NCBI RefSeq assembly: GCF_014652455.1 | Contig: NZ_BMYV01000001.1 | Coordinates: 1,488,001 to 1,552,000, forward strand | Source: Litorimonas cladophorae | GTDB lineage: Bacteria; Pseudomonadota; Alphaproteobacteria; Caulobacterales; Maricaulaceae | Length of the DNA: 64,000 nucleotides | Direction: 5' to 3' | Shown: one piece after another, positions 1-9,259 of the stretch | Position numbering within the stretch: position 1 is the first letter of the stretch | How the letters are laid out: each line of letters begins with the position of its first letter | Notes under the pieces: generated by a model | What the model was told of the DNA's origin: nothing | The model's database searches: none | The model's input: the letters and a program-made list of their open reading frames with translations, nothing else | Position numbers and translations under genes: made by a program

Positions 1-245
1 GAGACATGGTCACCGCGACCTATGCCGGCGGCGAGGTCAGATTTGGTCAGATTTTGGGGCGCGTTGATGCCGATGGTATTTTGAATATGCGCTATCAACA
101 TCTCACGCCAGACGGTGAGTTGATGACAGGGTGGTGCGAGACCACACCTGAAATACTTCCGAACGGGAAAATGCGGTTGCACGAAAAATGGAAATGGACG
201 TGCGGACATCGCGAACGTGGCCGCAGTATTTTAGACGAAATCTAG
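1..245 (+). CDS. C-terminal part of a small conserved hypothetical protein (5' end outside window)
   Basis: The reading frame is open from the left edge, so the first visible ATG at 6 is probably internal. The visible 79 residues contain a TYAGGEVRFGQILGRVD stretch followed by MRYQHL, T-P-E-x-L-P-x-G and LHEKWKWT. I recognise this as the C-terminal half of a small all-beta family often loosely annotated 'n-acetylglutamate synthase', although it has no acetyltransferase fold and that name should not be trusted. It is probably cytosolic and its function is unknown. Its TAG stop (243-245) interlocks with the stop of the convergent gene (242-244 on the other strand) in a shared CTAG. Confidence 0.6.
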   Translation, partial: DMVTATYAGGEVRFGQILGRVDADGILNMRYQHLTPDGELMTGWCETTPEILPNGKMRLHEKWKWTCGHRERGRSILDEI

Positions 246-946
246 CCCACTTTTGGCGCTATCCAACTCTCGATCTTTTCATGCTCGACCGTGTGCGCGG
301 CCAGATCAAATCCGATTTTGAAAAGGACCAACAATAGAATCGTGGCCGTCCCCTGCCCCGCCGCCAGTGCCACAAAGCCGCTGAGGATAATCACCACATG
401 CAGCAGGATAATCCGCGAATAGGGCATGAACATTTGGGCATTCGGCGAGCGTCCAACATATTCTTTCTTCCCATAAAAATTCACAACCATGGAAATTATG
501 TGACTGAAAGTTAGGCCCAGCAGAGACCAGAATAATACTGTGCCTGTTAGGGCGCTTAACATCTCGCTAAAGTCAGGCAGCTGCCGATAGGTCGTTTTCA
601 AAAACATATAATGTCCGAAACAGAACATCCCGTAGTGGAAACTAAAAAACACGCAGAGGAATATCGCCGCACCTATGGGTTGGCGTTTCGATGCGGGCAA
701 ATCAGGCACAGAAAAGCGGCCCGCAATTGGCGCCGCTGGTGGTGGCGTATCTGGATGCTGGGCGCGGCAAGATAATATCTTTGGGATGTTTAAGAGCCCA
801 ATCACGACATTCTCTAACCAATAGAGAAAAACAATTGTGCCCGCGTCCCAACCAAAACCAAACACCCCAATTAAAGGCAAGAGGTTCATAGCAATCAGAG
901 CGATAACGGCGGGCGTCAAGCGGAAACTCTGAAACACGTTTTTCAT
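242..946 (-). CDS. DUF6498-type integral membrane protein
   Basis: This 234-residue polytopic membrane protein has hydrophobic segments near residues 10-35, 40-58, 90-112, 130-155 and 175-210. The N-terminal pattern with FGWDAGTIVFLYWLENVVIG is characteristic of the DUF6498 family as I remember it (one tryptophan-rich YWxEN helix). No catalytic motif is visible and the function is unknown. The gene stands alone on the minus strand, convergent with the preceding fragment (overlapping stop codons) and 71 bp downstream of recR, so it may be read from the recR transcript. A hydrophilic loop with Pro/Ala repeats lies around residue 65. Confidence 0.6.
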   Translation of the reverse strand: MKNVFQSFRLTPAVIALIAMNLLPLIGVFGFGWDAGTIVFLYWLENVVIGLLNIPKILSCRAQHPDTPPPAAPIAGRFSVPDLPASKRQPIGAAIFLCVFFSFHYGMFCFGHYMFLKTTYRQLPDFSEMLSALTGTVLFWSLLGLTFSHIISMVVNFYGKKEYVGRSPNAQMFMPYSRIILLHVVIILSGFVALAAGQGTATILLLVLFKIGFDLAAHTVEHEKIESWIAPKVG

Positions 947-1017
947 GCTCAGACTATTTCAATTTGGCCGTCATCTGTCACGTCAAAATTGATCGAGCGG
1001 TTGCATAGGGTGTCGCC

Positions 1018-1623
1018 CTAAAACGGTCGTCGGCTCTTCATAGCCGCGGTAATGGTTCCATCATCCAGATAGTCCAGTTCTCCGCCAACTGGGACCCCAT
1101 GCGCCAAACGTGATACCTTCACGCCCGTTGTCTCTAGATGATCGGTAATGTAATGTGCCGTTGTCTGCCCATCGACGGTGGCATTCATGGCCAAAATAAC
1201 TTCCGCCACACGACCTTCGCCGGCGCGGCGGATCAGATTTGCGATATTTAAATCCTCAGGCCGGACACCATCCAGCGCAGACAAAGTGCCGCCCAAAACA
1301 TGATATTGCCCGCGAAACGCACCCGCGCGCTCCATCGCCCAAAGATCAGATACATCCTGAACGACACAGATTGTGGTGTTATCCCGCGTTGGTGTTGCAC
1401 AGATATTACACGGGTTGGAGGCGTCGACATTGCCACAAGTCGAACAGGTGGAAATATTTTCTGCGGCGTCGCCCATGGCCAGCGCCAAGGGTTTCATCAA
1501 CGCTTCCGGTTTCTTTAAAAGCGCAAGGGCTGCCCGCCGCGCTGAACGCGGTCCGAGCCCTGGAAGCTTGGCAAGCAAGCTGATGAGGCGGTCAATTTCG
1601 GGGCTGACGGAATGCTTAGACAT
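1018..1623 (-). CDS. recR: Recombination mediator protein RecR
   Basis: RecR (201 aa, the usual length) acts with RecF and RecO to load RecA on gapped DNA. The N-terminal helix-hairpin-helix carries [21 protein letters not shown] four-cysteine zinc module follows ([16 protein letters not shown]), then the Toprim domain with [17 protein letters not shown] and the [19 protein letters not shown] motif. The ATG at 1621-1623 fits the family N-terminus. In most bacteria recR directly follows dnaX and ybaB. Here those genes lie 4 kb upstream on the same strand, separated by the ggt, xylanase and TIM-barrel genes. Confidence 0.96.
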   Translation of the reverse strand: MSKHSVSPEIDRLISLLAKLPGLGPRSARRAALALLKKPEALMKPLALAMGDAAENISTCSTCGNVDASNPCNICATPTRDNTTICVVQDVSDLWAMERAGAFRGQYHVLGGTLSALDGVRPEDLNIANLIRRAGEGRVAEVILAMNATVDGQTTAHYITDHLETTGVKVSRLAHGVPVGGELDYLDDGTITAAMKSRRPF

Positions 1624-1688
1624 GATCTGGATATAAGGCGTTTCGCGACCAAGGCTAGCCTGAGTTGCGGGTCATGCGGCGGTCTGTC

Positions 1689-3449
1689 CTAATCCACACC
1701 GACGGCGGCAGATTTAGGTCCGCGCGGATCGGAGGCGCCCGCGATATACCCATCTTCGACCTGCCCGACAGAATTGACGCGACCCAGAATAACACGCGCA
1801 GTCGACCCATCTGGACCGTTGGCAATGTCATGACCCATTTCACGTAAAATCCGAATGGTGTCCGTATTGATCGTTGGCTCAACCGCCAAACGGTCCGGCA
1901 GCCATTGATGATGAATACGTCCTTGGCTGGTGGCTTCAGCAAGATTCATTTCCCACTCCATCACGTTTAACGCGACTTGCATTACGGCCGTGATAATGGT
2001 CGACCCACCAGGCGAGCCCGTCGCCAAAACAACGTCCCCGTCTTTCAGCACGATCATTGGCGTCATGGAGGACAGCGGACGTTTGCGTGGCTCGATTTTA
2101 TTGGCCTCACCACCAATTAGTCCATATCCATTTGGCGAACCAGGCTTGGCCGAAAAATCATCCATTTCGTTATTGAGCAAGAAGCCAGCACCATTCACTG
2201 AATATCCCGACCCATAGGAAAAATTCAGCGTATAAGTAACAGAAACCGCATTCCCCAACCGGTCCATTGTTGAATAATGGGTGGTGTTGACGGGTTCAGG
2301 CACAAGATCAGATCCCGGCAAAATATCAGAAGATTTGGATGCCGTGTCCAAGTTAATTCCGGCCCGTAGGCGCGCGGCATAGGCTTTATCGGTTAACGCC
2401 TCGACGGGGACGTCAACAAAATCTGGGTCCCCCAAATATTTGGATCGGTCTGCATAGGCACGTCGCATACTCTCGGTCAATTTATGCAAATAGGCTGCCG
2501 AATTGTGACCATCGGCGCGGAGGTCGTAGCCCTCAAGAATATTGAGCATTTGCACGATGTGTACGCCGCCTGAAGAGGGCGGAGACATCGCCGCGATCTC
2601 ATACCCTCGATAAGTCCCAGTGACAGGCGCACGCGTCACCGTCTCGTAATTGGCAAGGTCTTCAAGGGTGATGAGGCCTCCGCCTTCAGCCATTTCATCA
2701 GCGATGAGCTGCGCCGTTTCGCCAGCATAGAAACCGTCTGCACCCTCACGCATGATGCGTCGCAGGGTTTTCGCTAGATCCGCTTGTCGCCAATTTTGAT
2801 TGGCTTTGATGCCGACAAAATATTCAATAGAGCTCTCATCCGCTGCAAATCGTGGCCGCGCATCCTCTAGGCCAGCCGCCAAGGCGGGGCTGACGGTAAA
2901 CCCCTTATCTGCCAGTTTGATCGCGGGGCCCATAACTTGGCGACGCGACATCGTTCCGTAAGTTTTCAACGCCTCTAACAAGCCCATCACGGTCCCTGGA
3001 ACACCTGCGGAGGCGTGACTGAACTGCGCCTGCCGATTATCAACATTCCCGTCTGAGCCTAAAAACATATCACGATTAGCGCGTGCTGGTGCCATTTCGC
3101 GAAAGTCGAGCGTGATGGTTTTCCCCGTCTCTTTCAGATGGACAACCATGAAGCCACCTCCGCCCAAGTTGCCAGCCGCGGGATGTGTCACGGCCAGTGC
3201 AAAACCAACGGCAACAGCGGCGTCCACGGCGTTCCCACCGCGCGCCAAAATATCCGCGCCGACTTGGGCCGCTATTGCATCTTCCGCGCTGATCATACCG
3301 CCTTTGGAGAGAATAGGATGATGGATAGAACCATAGTCAAACATTGCCTGCGCACCCGGAGCAGCAGGCACATCGGCAGCGTTCGCCGTGACCGAGGCCC
3401 CCATGAGCAAAATTAGCGCAGGTCCAAGGTGTTTCGTTATATTTTTCAT
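1689..3449 (-). CDS. ggt: Gamma-glutamyltransferase (periplasmic Ntn hydrolase)
   Basis: This 586-residue gamma-glutamyltransferase hydrolyses or transfers the gamma-glutamyl group of glutathione and related peptides in the periplasm. I chose the ATG at 3447-3449 because it is preceded by AAGGA at good spacing and begins a clear signal peptide (MKNITKHLGPALILLMGASV, ending ANA). The longer frame from 3518 has no such support. The autoprocessing site is Asn-Thr-Thr-His-Tyr-Ser, with the nucleophile at about Thr389. NNEMDDFSAKPG and RPLSSMTPMIV, the substrate-binding motifs of the family, are present, as is the downstream GSPGGSTIITAV. It is 65 bp upstream of recR on the same strand and divergent from the xylanase. 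Confidence 0.95.
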   Translation of the reverse strand: MKNITKHLGPALILLMGASVTANAADVPAAPGAQAMFDYGSIHHPILSKGGMISAEDAIAAQVGADILARGGNAVDAAVAVGFALAVTHPAAGNLGGGGFMVVHLKETGKTITLDFREMAPARANRDMFLGSDGNVDNRQAQFSHASAGVPGTVMGLLEALKTYGTMSRRQVMGPAIKLADKGFTVSPALAAGLEDARPRFAADESSIEYFVGIKANQNWRQADLAKTLRRIMREGADGFYAGETAQLIADEMAEGGGLITLEDLANYETVTRAPVTGTYRGYEIAAMSPPSSGGVHIVQMLNILEGYDLRADGHNSAAYLHKLTESMRRAYADRSKYLGDPDFVDVPVEALTDKAYAARLRAGINLDTASKSSDILPGSDLVPEPVNTTHYSTMDRLGNAVSVTYTLNFSYGSGYSVNGAGFLLNNEMDDFSAKPGSPNGYGLIGGEANKIEPRKRPLSSMTPMIVLKDGDVVLATGSPGGSTIITAVMQVALNVMEWEMNLAEATSQGRIHHQWLPDRLAVEPTINTDTIRILREMGHDIANGPDGSTARVILGRVNSVGQVEDGYIAGASDPRGPKSAAVGVD

Positions 3450-3572
3450 ATCCGCATCCTTTTCACGACCACCGTCATCCATACAGATTAAATCGTCAAA
3501 CCTAAAACTTAATGACAACGTTGTCTTTTTGAGTTAGATGACACCCAAATCACGAAGAATGAGGATCAAGAC

Positions 3573-4703
3573 ATGCAGATTTCACGACGTAAAGCTCTGG
3601 TTTTAGGGGGCAGCGCAGCCGTCTTAGCGGGTTGTGGGACTGTGGCCACGAATATGACTGCGCCCACCTCCCCTGTCGGGTTAAATGCAATTGCCCAAAC
3701 CAAAGGCTTACGGTTCGGTAGCGCGATAAGTTCGGGAGCCCTCAAGGATGATCGCTATCTCGATATTGTTCGGCGAGATTGCGGATCTCTGGTCGCGGAA
3801 AATGAGCATAAGATTTATGTGATAAACGGAGAAAGCCAACGTTTCGACTTTGATCGCGGCGACGCCATTGTTGATTTCGCGCAAAAGAATGACATGGCCA
3901 TGCGAGGCCATGTTTTACTTTGGAACCGCGATGATTTCCTACCGAACTGGATGCCTAAACAGGACTGGGGCGCGGACAAAAAGCGAGGCATGAAAGCTTA
4001 TCTAGATAAATACTTCGAAACTGTGCTGACCCATTACGATAGAAAAATTTCCAGTTGGGATGTTGTCAATGAAACGATCGATCCCGCAACGGGCACAATG
4101 CGGGAGACAGTTTTCACGCAAAATTTTGGCCCTGACGTTGTCGACTACGCTTTCCATCAAGCGCGGAAACTCGCACCTGACACGCAGCTTGTTTACAATG
4201 ATTATATGATCTGGGAGCCAGGCAACGAAAACCACCGAACTGGGGTTTTGAAACTATTGGAGGGTTTTAGAAACAAAGGTGTTCCGATTGATGCCTTCGG
4301 TGTGCAGTCTCATCTTGGCACGGGCGATGGCCCCGTTGGGAAAGGGTTTCCTGATCCTCAACGTCGCGAATGGCGAGCGTTCATGGATGAAATTGTCGGT
4401 ATGGGATACGACATTATTCTCTCAGAATTTGATGTGAACGACACGCGTCTGCCCGCAAACGTCAAACAACGAGACCGCCTCATGGCCGATTACGCTAAAG
4501 CCTATCTGGATATGATGTTGGACTATAAAGAGGTGAAGGAAATCCTAGCATGGGGCATGGCGGATAATCACAGCTGGCTAGAGACATGGTGGCCACGCGA
4601 AGATGGTGTTGTGAAGCGCCCTGGCCTGTATGACGCCAATTACGAACCAAAGCCGCTGTATTACGCTGTTGAAGCAGCGCTAAAGAACGCGCCGCTACGT
4701 TAG
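3573..4703 (+). CDS. GH10 endo-1,4-beta-xylanase, predicted lipoprotein
   Basis: This 376-residue glycoside hydrolase family 10 enzyme should cleave beta-1,4-xylan. The N-terminus combines a twin-arginine-like SRRKAL with a lipobox (LAGC), so it is probably exported and lipid-anchored. The TIM-barrel landmarks are visible: GHVLLWNRDD, the acid/base glutamate in DVVNETID (about E167), VQSHLGTG, the nucleophile in ILSEFDVND (about E285) and WGMADNHSWL. An ATG preceded by GAGGATCAAG sets the start. Its last codons overlap the convergent TIM-barrel gene by 9 bp. No other xylan-degradation genes are adjacent, so it is a lone enzyme rather than part of a utilisation locus. Confidence 0.94.
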   Translation: MQISRRKALVLGGSAAVLAGCGTVATNMTAPTSPVGLNAIAQTKGLRFGSAISSGALKDDRYLDIVRRDCGSLVAENEHKIYVINGESQRFDFDRGDAIVDFAQKNDMAMRGHVLLWNRDDFLPNWMPKQDWGADKKRGMKAYLDKYFETVLTHYDRKISSWDVVNETIDPATGTMRETVFTQNFGPDVVDYAFHQARKLAPDTQLVYNDYMIWEPGNENHRTGVLKLLEGFRNKGVPIDAFGVQSHLGTGDGPVGKGFPDPQRREWRAFMDEIVGMGYDIILSEFDVNDTRLPANVKQRDRLMADYAKAYLDMMLDYKEVKEILAWGMADNHSWLETWWPREDGVVKRPGLYDANYEPKPLYYAVEAALKNAPLR

Positions 4704-5594
4704 GTCTGTCATCTGAGCCTGCATGGACAGCACATCGGCAATTGCTTGGTCAAAGTTTTTATCCTTGGCCCAAAGCTCAAGACCGATCGGACCTGAATAG
4801 CCGCCTGAACGAACTTGTTTCAAAACGTTGACGTAATTCACATCACCGGTACCTGGCTGCCCTCTATCTGGAGTATCTGCAATTTGAACATAGCAGATGG
4901 TGTCTGCGTGACGCTTCAAATTTCCGATGAGCTCACCTTCGTGACGTTGCATGTGAAACAAATCCCAATTTAGTTTCACGAAGGGCGACTGTAGTGTGTT
5001 CACGATTTCAACGGCGTCCGCACTGCCATAAATAAAGTGGCCGGGGTGATCATAGGGGTTAAACGGCTCTATCGCGGCAAAGATTTTTGCATCTTCAAAT
5101 ATCGGCGCGACGGCGGCCATATGCGCGGCATATGCTTTCAAACTCTCTGATTTTGAAAGGCCCTCAACATTTTGATGCCCTGTTAGCGTCACAATTTTTG
5201 TGTCTAGGATCCGTGCGTTTTCAACAGCCCGTTTGCAATTATCAATAAACTCCGCACGACTGTCGGGATTCGCTAATGCGGGGCTGTCGCCGACAATTTG
5301 GGCGACTTTCACCCCTGCATCGCGCGCCAATTTTGCGAGGTCACTGGCTTTGCGATCCCAACTGTCAACGAACCAAAATTCGACATGGGAAAAGTTGTCT
5401 TCGGCCGCTTTGTCGAACCGCGCTTCGAAAGGAAGATCGGTGTACCAGCTCTCAACGTTAAGCGCGAAACCAGATAAAAGACTGCGTCGTTGGCTCTCCG
5501 TTAGAATCTCTGACTGTGGCGCGACGCAGGCTGTTAAGGCCGCCGCGCCCGCCCCAAGTGCAAGCGTTTGAGAAAAAACTTGCCGTCTATCCAT
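4695..5594 (-). CDS. Xylose isomerase-like TIM-barrel lipoprotein (sugar isomerase/epimerase superfamily)
   Basis: This 299-residue protein starts with an RR-containing signal sequence and a lipobox (ALTAC), followed by an AP-endonuclease-2/xylose isomerase-like TIM barrel. Family-like segments include NVESWYTDLPFEARFDKAA, an acidic residue in AAIEPFNPYD, KLNWDLFHMQRHEGEL and a C-terminal GLELWAKD. Close relatives are annotated hydroxypyruvate isomerase (Hyi-like), but an exported lipoprotein version need not have that activity. The substrate is unknown and probably a sugar. It lies 1 bp after ybaB on the same strand, so it may be co-transcribed with dnaX-ybaB, and it converges on the xylanase. 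Confidence 0.75.
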   Translation of the reverse strand: MDRRQVFSQTLALGAGAAALTACVAPQSEILTESQRRSLLSGFALNVESWYTDLPFEARFDKAAEDNFSHVEFWFVDSWDRKASDLAKLARDAGVKVAQIVGDSPALANPDSRAEFIDNCKRAVENARILDTKIVTLTGHQNVEGLSKSESLKAYAAHMAAVAPIFEDAKIFAAIEPFNPYDHPGHFIYGSADAVEIVNTLQSPFVKLNWDLFHMQRHEGELIGNLKRHADTICYVQIADTPDRGQPGTGDVNYVNVLKQVRSGGYSGPIGLELWAKDKNFDQAIADVLSMQAQMTDLT

Positions 5595-5595
5595 A

Positions 5596-5919
5596 TTAGA
5601 ACGGCATTTTCATGCCGGGCGGGAGTTGGATGTCTCCCATCGCTGACTTCATGGTTTCGGCCTGAGCTTGATCGAGTTTGACCTTGGCATCCTGATAGGC
5701 TGCCACAATCAGGTCTTCGACAACCTCTTTCTCTTCACCATTCAAAAGCGAAGGGGCAATTTCGAGACCTTGCATATTGCCACCACCCGCCAAAGTGACC
5801 GTCACAAGACCGCCGCCAGAGCGACCCTTCACACTGAGATCAGCAACTTGCGACTGAGCGAGCTCCATTTGCTTTTGCATGTTTTTGGCTTGTTTCATCA
5901 AACCCATCAGGTCTTTCAT
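5596..5919 (-). CDS. ybaB: YbaB/EbfC family nucleoid-associated protein
   Basis: This 107-residue small DNA-binding protein of the YbaB/EbfC family forms tweezer-like dimers on DNA. The N-terminal amphipathic helix contains MKQAKNMQKQMELAQ and is followed by the family core GRSGGGLVTVTLAGGGNMQG and a C-terminal helix ending LPPGMKMPF. The length and ends match the family exactly. It begins 9 bp after the dnaX stop on the same strand, the standard dnaX-ybaB arrangement. The third usual member, recR, is displaced to 1018-1623. Confidence 0.94.
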   Translation of the reverse strand: MKDLMGLMKQAKNMQKQMELAQSQVADLSVKGRSGGGLVTVTLAGGGNMQGLEIAPSLLNGEEKEVVEDLIVAAYQDAKVKLDQAQAETMKSAMGDIQLPPGMKMPF

Positions 5920-5928
5920 GGCGTCATC

Positions 5929-7704
5929 CTAATCGTTTTGTTTTTGAGGGAAGTCAGAGTGAATAACATTCTCTGCGCGATCCCGAATATAAAGCTCGGT
6001 CGCATTTTTCATCAAGGGGTGTGAAAAAGCTGGGTGTGCCCGATCTTCCGCGTCTTGGGCAGCTACCGCAGAGCGCCGTTGTTGCGCTAAGGGGGCCTCA
6101 CCTTCCTCTTGAGAGGGAGATACGATCCAAAGATCACCTGTCATGTCTTGCAAGGCTTTGACGATCTTACCGATAAGCGTGTTTTGACGGGGATCGGTTA
6201 TATTCACGCTAATCGCGCCGCGCTTAAAATTGACCAAGCGCACATAGCGTTCCAAATCGGATTTCAATTTTATTTGCGAGTCTGGCAAGGCATTCACGAA
6301 CTCAGCAAAGCTGCCGATCTCAACAGCGGGTGCGTCTGGCACGACAGGTTTGGGCGCTTCCATCATGGCCGAGGCACCGCCACTGGGCTGCTCTGATACA
6401 GCTTGGGTGGACACGGCGTGCGATACCGGAGAACCGCCCAAGTTAGACCCACCACCGATAGCCGGCGAAATACTTGGTAAGCCTGGGCCACCATCATCTT
6501 GGTCTTTACGCGCTTGCGCGATAATTGCGGCTGCCAATTCGGGCGGTGGCATTTGCCCCGCTAAACTTAATTTTAACAGCGACATTTCCGCAGCAGCCAA
6601 AGGCGTTGGCGCTTGGCGTACATCATTATAGGCGGCGCTGAGAACCTGCCAAAATCGCGTTAGTTGTCCGACAGATTGCGTCTCCGCTAATTCGCGCATG
6701 CGCTGCGCTTGATCAGGAGCCATTTCAAATTCAGCTAGTTCACCTAGCGTTTTAGCACGGCTTACCTCGTGACACACATCCAGCAAATCGCGCATCACAA
6801 CGGCTGGGTCAGCGCCATCATCATATTGTGCCCGCATCTCCAATAATGCGCCCTTTGTGTCTCCCTGAGCCGCCATTGCAAATAGGTCGAGAATGCGAAG
6901 ACGGTCGGCCAAACCAAGCATGGTGCGGACCTGCTCGCCCGTGACTTCGTCGCCATCTAAGCCCGCTTGGACAATCGCTTGGTCCAATAGTGACAAGCCA
7001 TCACGCACGGAGCCTTCAGCCGCGCGGGAGATCATCGCGAGGCCTTCATCAGAAATTTTCACATGTTCTTTGCCGCAAATGCCGCGCAAATGTTCGGCTA
7101 GAACTGTCGCTTCCACGCGACGCAGATCAAATCGTTGGCATCGCGAGAGCACGGTGATTGGAACCTTGCGGATTTCCGTTGTCGCAAAAATAAATTTCGC
7201 ATGATCGGGCGGCTCTTCCAGCGTTTTCAACAGGGCGTTAAACGCACCCGCGGACAACATGTGCACCTCATCGATGATGTAAACTTTATAACGGGCTGTG
7301 GCAGGCGAATAACGTACACCGTCTAGAAGCTCGCGCATGTTTTCGACGCCGGTCCGCGACGCAGCGTCCATTTCCAACACATCCATGTGTGAGCTAGACA
7401 TGATCAACTCGCAGTGCTCACCGCGTTCGGACAGATCGACGCTAGGGCCCTTAACTGTATCGGTCTCATAGTTCAGCGCCCGCGCCAAAAGACGGGCCGT
7501 CGTCGTTTTTCCGATGCCCCGCACACCCGTCAGCATAAACGCATGCGCGACGCGATTAGCAGCAAATGCATTTTTCAAGGTCGTGACCATGGCGTCTTGG
7601 CCAATCATGTCCTCAAATGTGGAAGGTCGGTATTTCCGCGCGAGAACCTGGTAGGATTCCTCTTCGCCAAACATGGATGCCGTATCGTTCATAGCCTTCA
7701 ACAT
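5929..7704 (-). CDS. dnaX: DNA polymerase III subunit gamma/tau
   Basis: DnaX (591 aa) is the clamp-loader ATPase that organises the replicative polymerase. The AAA+ core shows YQVLARKYRPSTFEDMIGQ, the Walker A motif GVRGIGKTTTARLLARAL, Walker B/DEVH in VYIIDEVHML, and the sensor and arginine-finger region FATTEIRKVPITVLSRCQRFDLRR. The four-cysteine zinc module is degenerate: only the cysteine of GEHCELI remains, a state also common in other Alphaproteobacteria. A Pro/Ala/Gly-rich linker precedes the C-terminal tau-like domain. I chose the ATG at 7702-7704 because an AGGG lies 7 nt upstream. A TTG two codons earlier and an ATG four codons later are alternatives. No obvious internal frameshift signal was found. 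Confidence 0.95.
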   Translation of the reverse strand: MLKAMNDTASMFGEEESYQVLARKYRPSTFEDMIGQDAMVTTLKNAFAANRVAHAFMLTGVRGIGKTTTARLLARALNYETDTVKGPSVDLSERGEHCELIMSSSHMDVLEMDAASRTGVENMRELLDGVRYSPATARYKVYIIDEVHMLSAGAFNALLKTLEEPPDHAKFIFATTEIRKVPITVLSRCQRFDLRRVEATVLAEHLRGICGKEHVKISDEGLAMISRAAEGSVRDGLSLLDQAIVQAGLDGDEVTGEQVRTMLGLADRLRILDLFAMAAQGDTKGALLEMRAQYDDGADPAVVMRDLLDVCHEVSRAKTLGELAEFEMAPDQAQRMRELAETQSVGQLTRFWQVLSAAYNDVRQAPTPLAAAEMSLLKLSLAGQMPPPELAAAIIAQARKDQDDGGPGLPSISPAIGGGSNLGGSPVSHAVSTQAVSEQPSGGASAMMEAPKPVVPDAPAVEIGSFAEFVNALPDSQIKLKSDLERYVRLVNFKRGAISVNITDPRQNTLIGKIVKALQDMTGDLWIVSPSQEEGEAPLAQQRRSAVAAQDAEDRAHPAFSHPLMKNATELYIRDRAENVIHSDFPQKQND

Positions 7705-7833
7705 AAGCAAGCCCTGCTCTCAATGAAAGCACACTCGTCAACTTGCGCACAGCTTAGCGGGGGGCGGCTATGCAAATTTGATAAATTGACGGCACATAAC
7801 CGAGCATTAGAGTCGATCACGCTGGAGGTGAGT

Positions 7834-9258
7834 ATGTCTCGTCACGATTATAAATTTCGTCCGAATCCTAAGTGGGAGGATGGATTTTTCGTTCCGCCGG
7901 CTCCCTTTCCGATGCCCAAGCCGCTTGATGAGTGGTCCAAAATGGACGTGTTCGATTCAATTATCGCGATGAGCCGTAATCCAATTAATGCCACGACAAA
8001 GGCCTCAATGACCGAGGAAGATGTGATGAGCGACGCATTGGGGCAGACCGTAGTGGTCGTAACGTCTCCCGAGGCTATTCGGCATATCTTCATAGAAAAT
8101 GCAGCAAATTACGGGATGCACCCCGTGCGGCAATCTATTCTAAAGCCCGCTCTCAAAGACGGGCTAATCGCGGCGGAGGGCGAAATATGGCGCAAAGCTA
8201 GACGCGCGCTTTCTCCGATTTTCACTCCACGACACATTGGTGAGTTTCCTGAACCTATGCGTCGGGTCACAAAAGCCATGCTGCCCGACGTTTTTCCCGA
8301 CGGTCAAGTTATCGAAGCTGACGAAGCGTTCTTAAAATTGGCCTATGGTGTGCTCTCCGAAACCCTCTTCTCGGGTGAAATTGATGGCAATTTAGATGAC
8401 GCGCTGAAAGATATTGCTACATTTATGAATGTGTTGGGAAAGCCCGATCCGCTCGACCTGATTGAAGCGCCCAAATGGCTACCTCGTTTAACAAAGATTG
8501 GCAGTGGTCGCGCGATCGCGCGCATGCGCGCACAGGTGCGCGACGTTTCTAATCTGCGACGTTGCCGCATAGAGGCGGGCGATGACGTTCCGCAGGACTT
8601 TTTGACATTACTGCTAACGACAAAAACCGATGATGGAGCGAATCTCTCTGATGATCAGGTCGAAGACCAAATCATGACCTTTATAGGCGCGGGACATGAA
8701 ACAACCTCTCGCGCGCTCACGTGGCTCAGCTATTTGCTATCGCAAGATAAAAATGCGCGTGCGCGTTTTGAAGCCGAAATCGATAGTCTAGATAGAGCCC
8801 TTCCCGTCCAAGATTGGGTTAACCATCTTCCATTCGCGATGGCTTGTTTCAATGAAGGCATGCGTCTCTATCCACCTGCTCCGCTTATCTCTCGCATGGC
8901 GTTGAGCGATGACGAAATTGACGGGAAGATGATCCCGAAAGGGGCCACCACATTTATAAATTTATGGTCATTACACCGACACCGCGCTCACTGGGATCGC
9001 CCCGACGCTTTTGATCCAGATCGCTTTCTGGCAGAACGCGGAAAGGCAATCGGACGATTTGACTATCTCCCCTTTGGCGTCGGTCACCGCGTTTGCATTG
9101 GACAAAGATTTGCCCTCCAAGAAGCCGCCGTGATGATGGCCGTTGTGTTTAAGACCATTCGGTTGAATTGGATTGACGACCAACCCCACCCTTGGCCCTT
9201 AATGCGGATAACCACGCGCCCAGAAAAAACCCTGCGGATGAGAGTCGAACAACGCTAA
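7834..9258 (+). CDS. Cytochrome P450 monooxygenase
   Basis: This 474-residue soluble class I-type P450 carries the I-helix motif GAGHETTSRAL, the K-helix EGMRLYPPAP (ExxR) and the haem-binding loop FGVGHRVCIGQRFA with its cysteine thiolate at about residue 421. The start is the ATG at 7834, with GGAGG five bases upstream. The open frame to the left is not coding. There is no membrane anchor. No ferredoxin or reductase is adjacent, so redox partners must be elsewhere. The PPAPFPMPKPLDEW start and this overall form resemble alphaproteobacterial P450s of unknown substrate (fatty acid, alkane and terpene types are possible). It is convergent with the MscS gene with a 1-bp gap and divergent from dnaX. 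Confidence 0.93.
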   Translation: MSRHDYKFRPNPKWEDGFFVPPAPFPMPKPLDEWSKMDVFDSIIAMSRNPINATTKASMTEEDVMSDALGQTVVVVTSPEAIRHIFIENAANYGMHPVRQSILKPALKDGLIAAEGEIWRKARRALSPIFTPRHIGEFPEPMRRVTKAMLPDVFPDGQVIEADEAFLKLAYGVLSETLFSGEIDGNLDDALKDIATFMNVLGKPDPLDLIEAPKWLPRLTKIGSGRAIARMRAQVRDVSNLRRCRIEAGDDVPQDFLTLLLTTKTDDGANLSDDQVEDQIMTFIGAGHETTSRALTWLSYLLSQDKNARARFEAEIDSLDRALPVQDWVNHLPFAMACFNEGMRLYPPAPLISRMALSDDEIDGKMIPKGATTFINLWSLHRHRAHWDRPDAFDPDRFLAERGKAIGRFDYLPFGVGHRVCIGQRFALQEAAVMMAVVFKTIRLNWIDDQPHPWPLMRITTRPEKTLRMRVEQR

Positions 9259-9259
9259 A

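Noticed and set aside
7414-7833. Long upstream extension of the P450 reading frame
   Set aside because: It runs antisense to dnaX, and the strong GGAGG site with the ATG at 7834 matches the family N-terminus.
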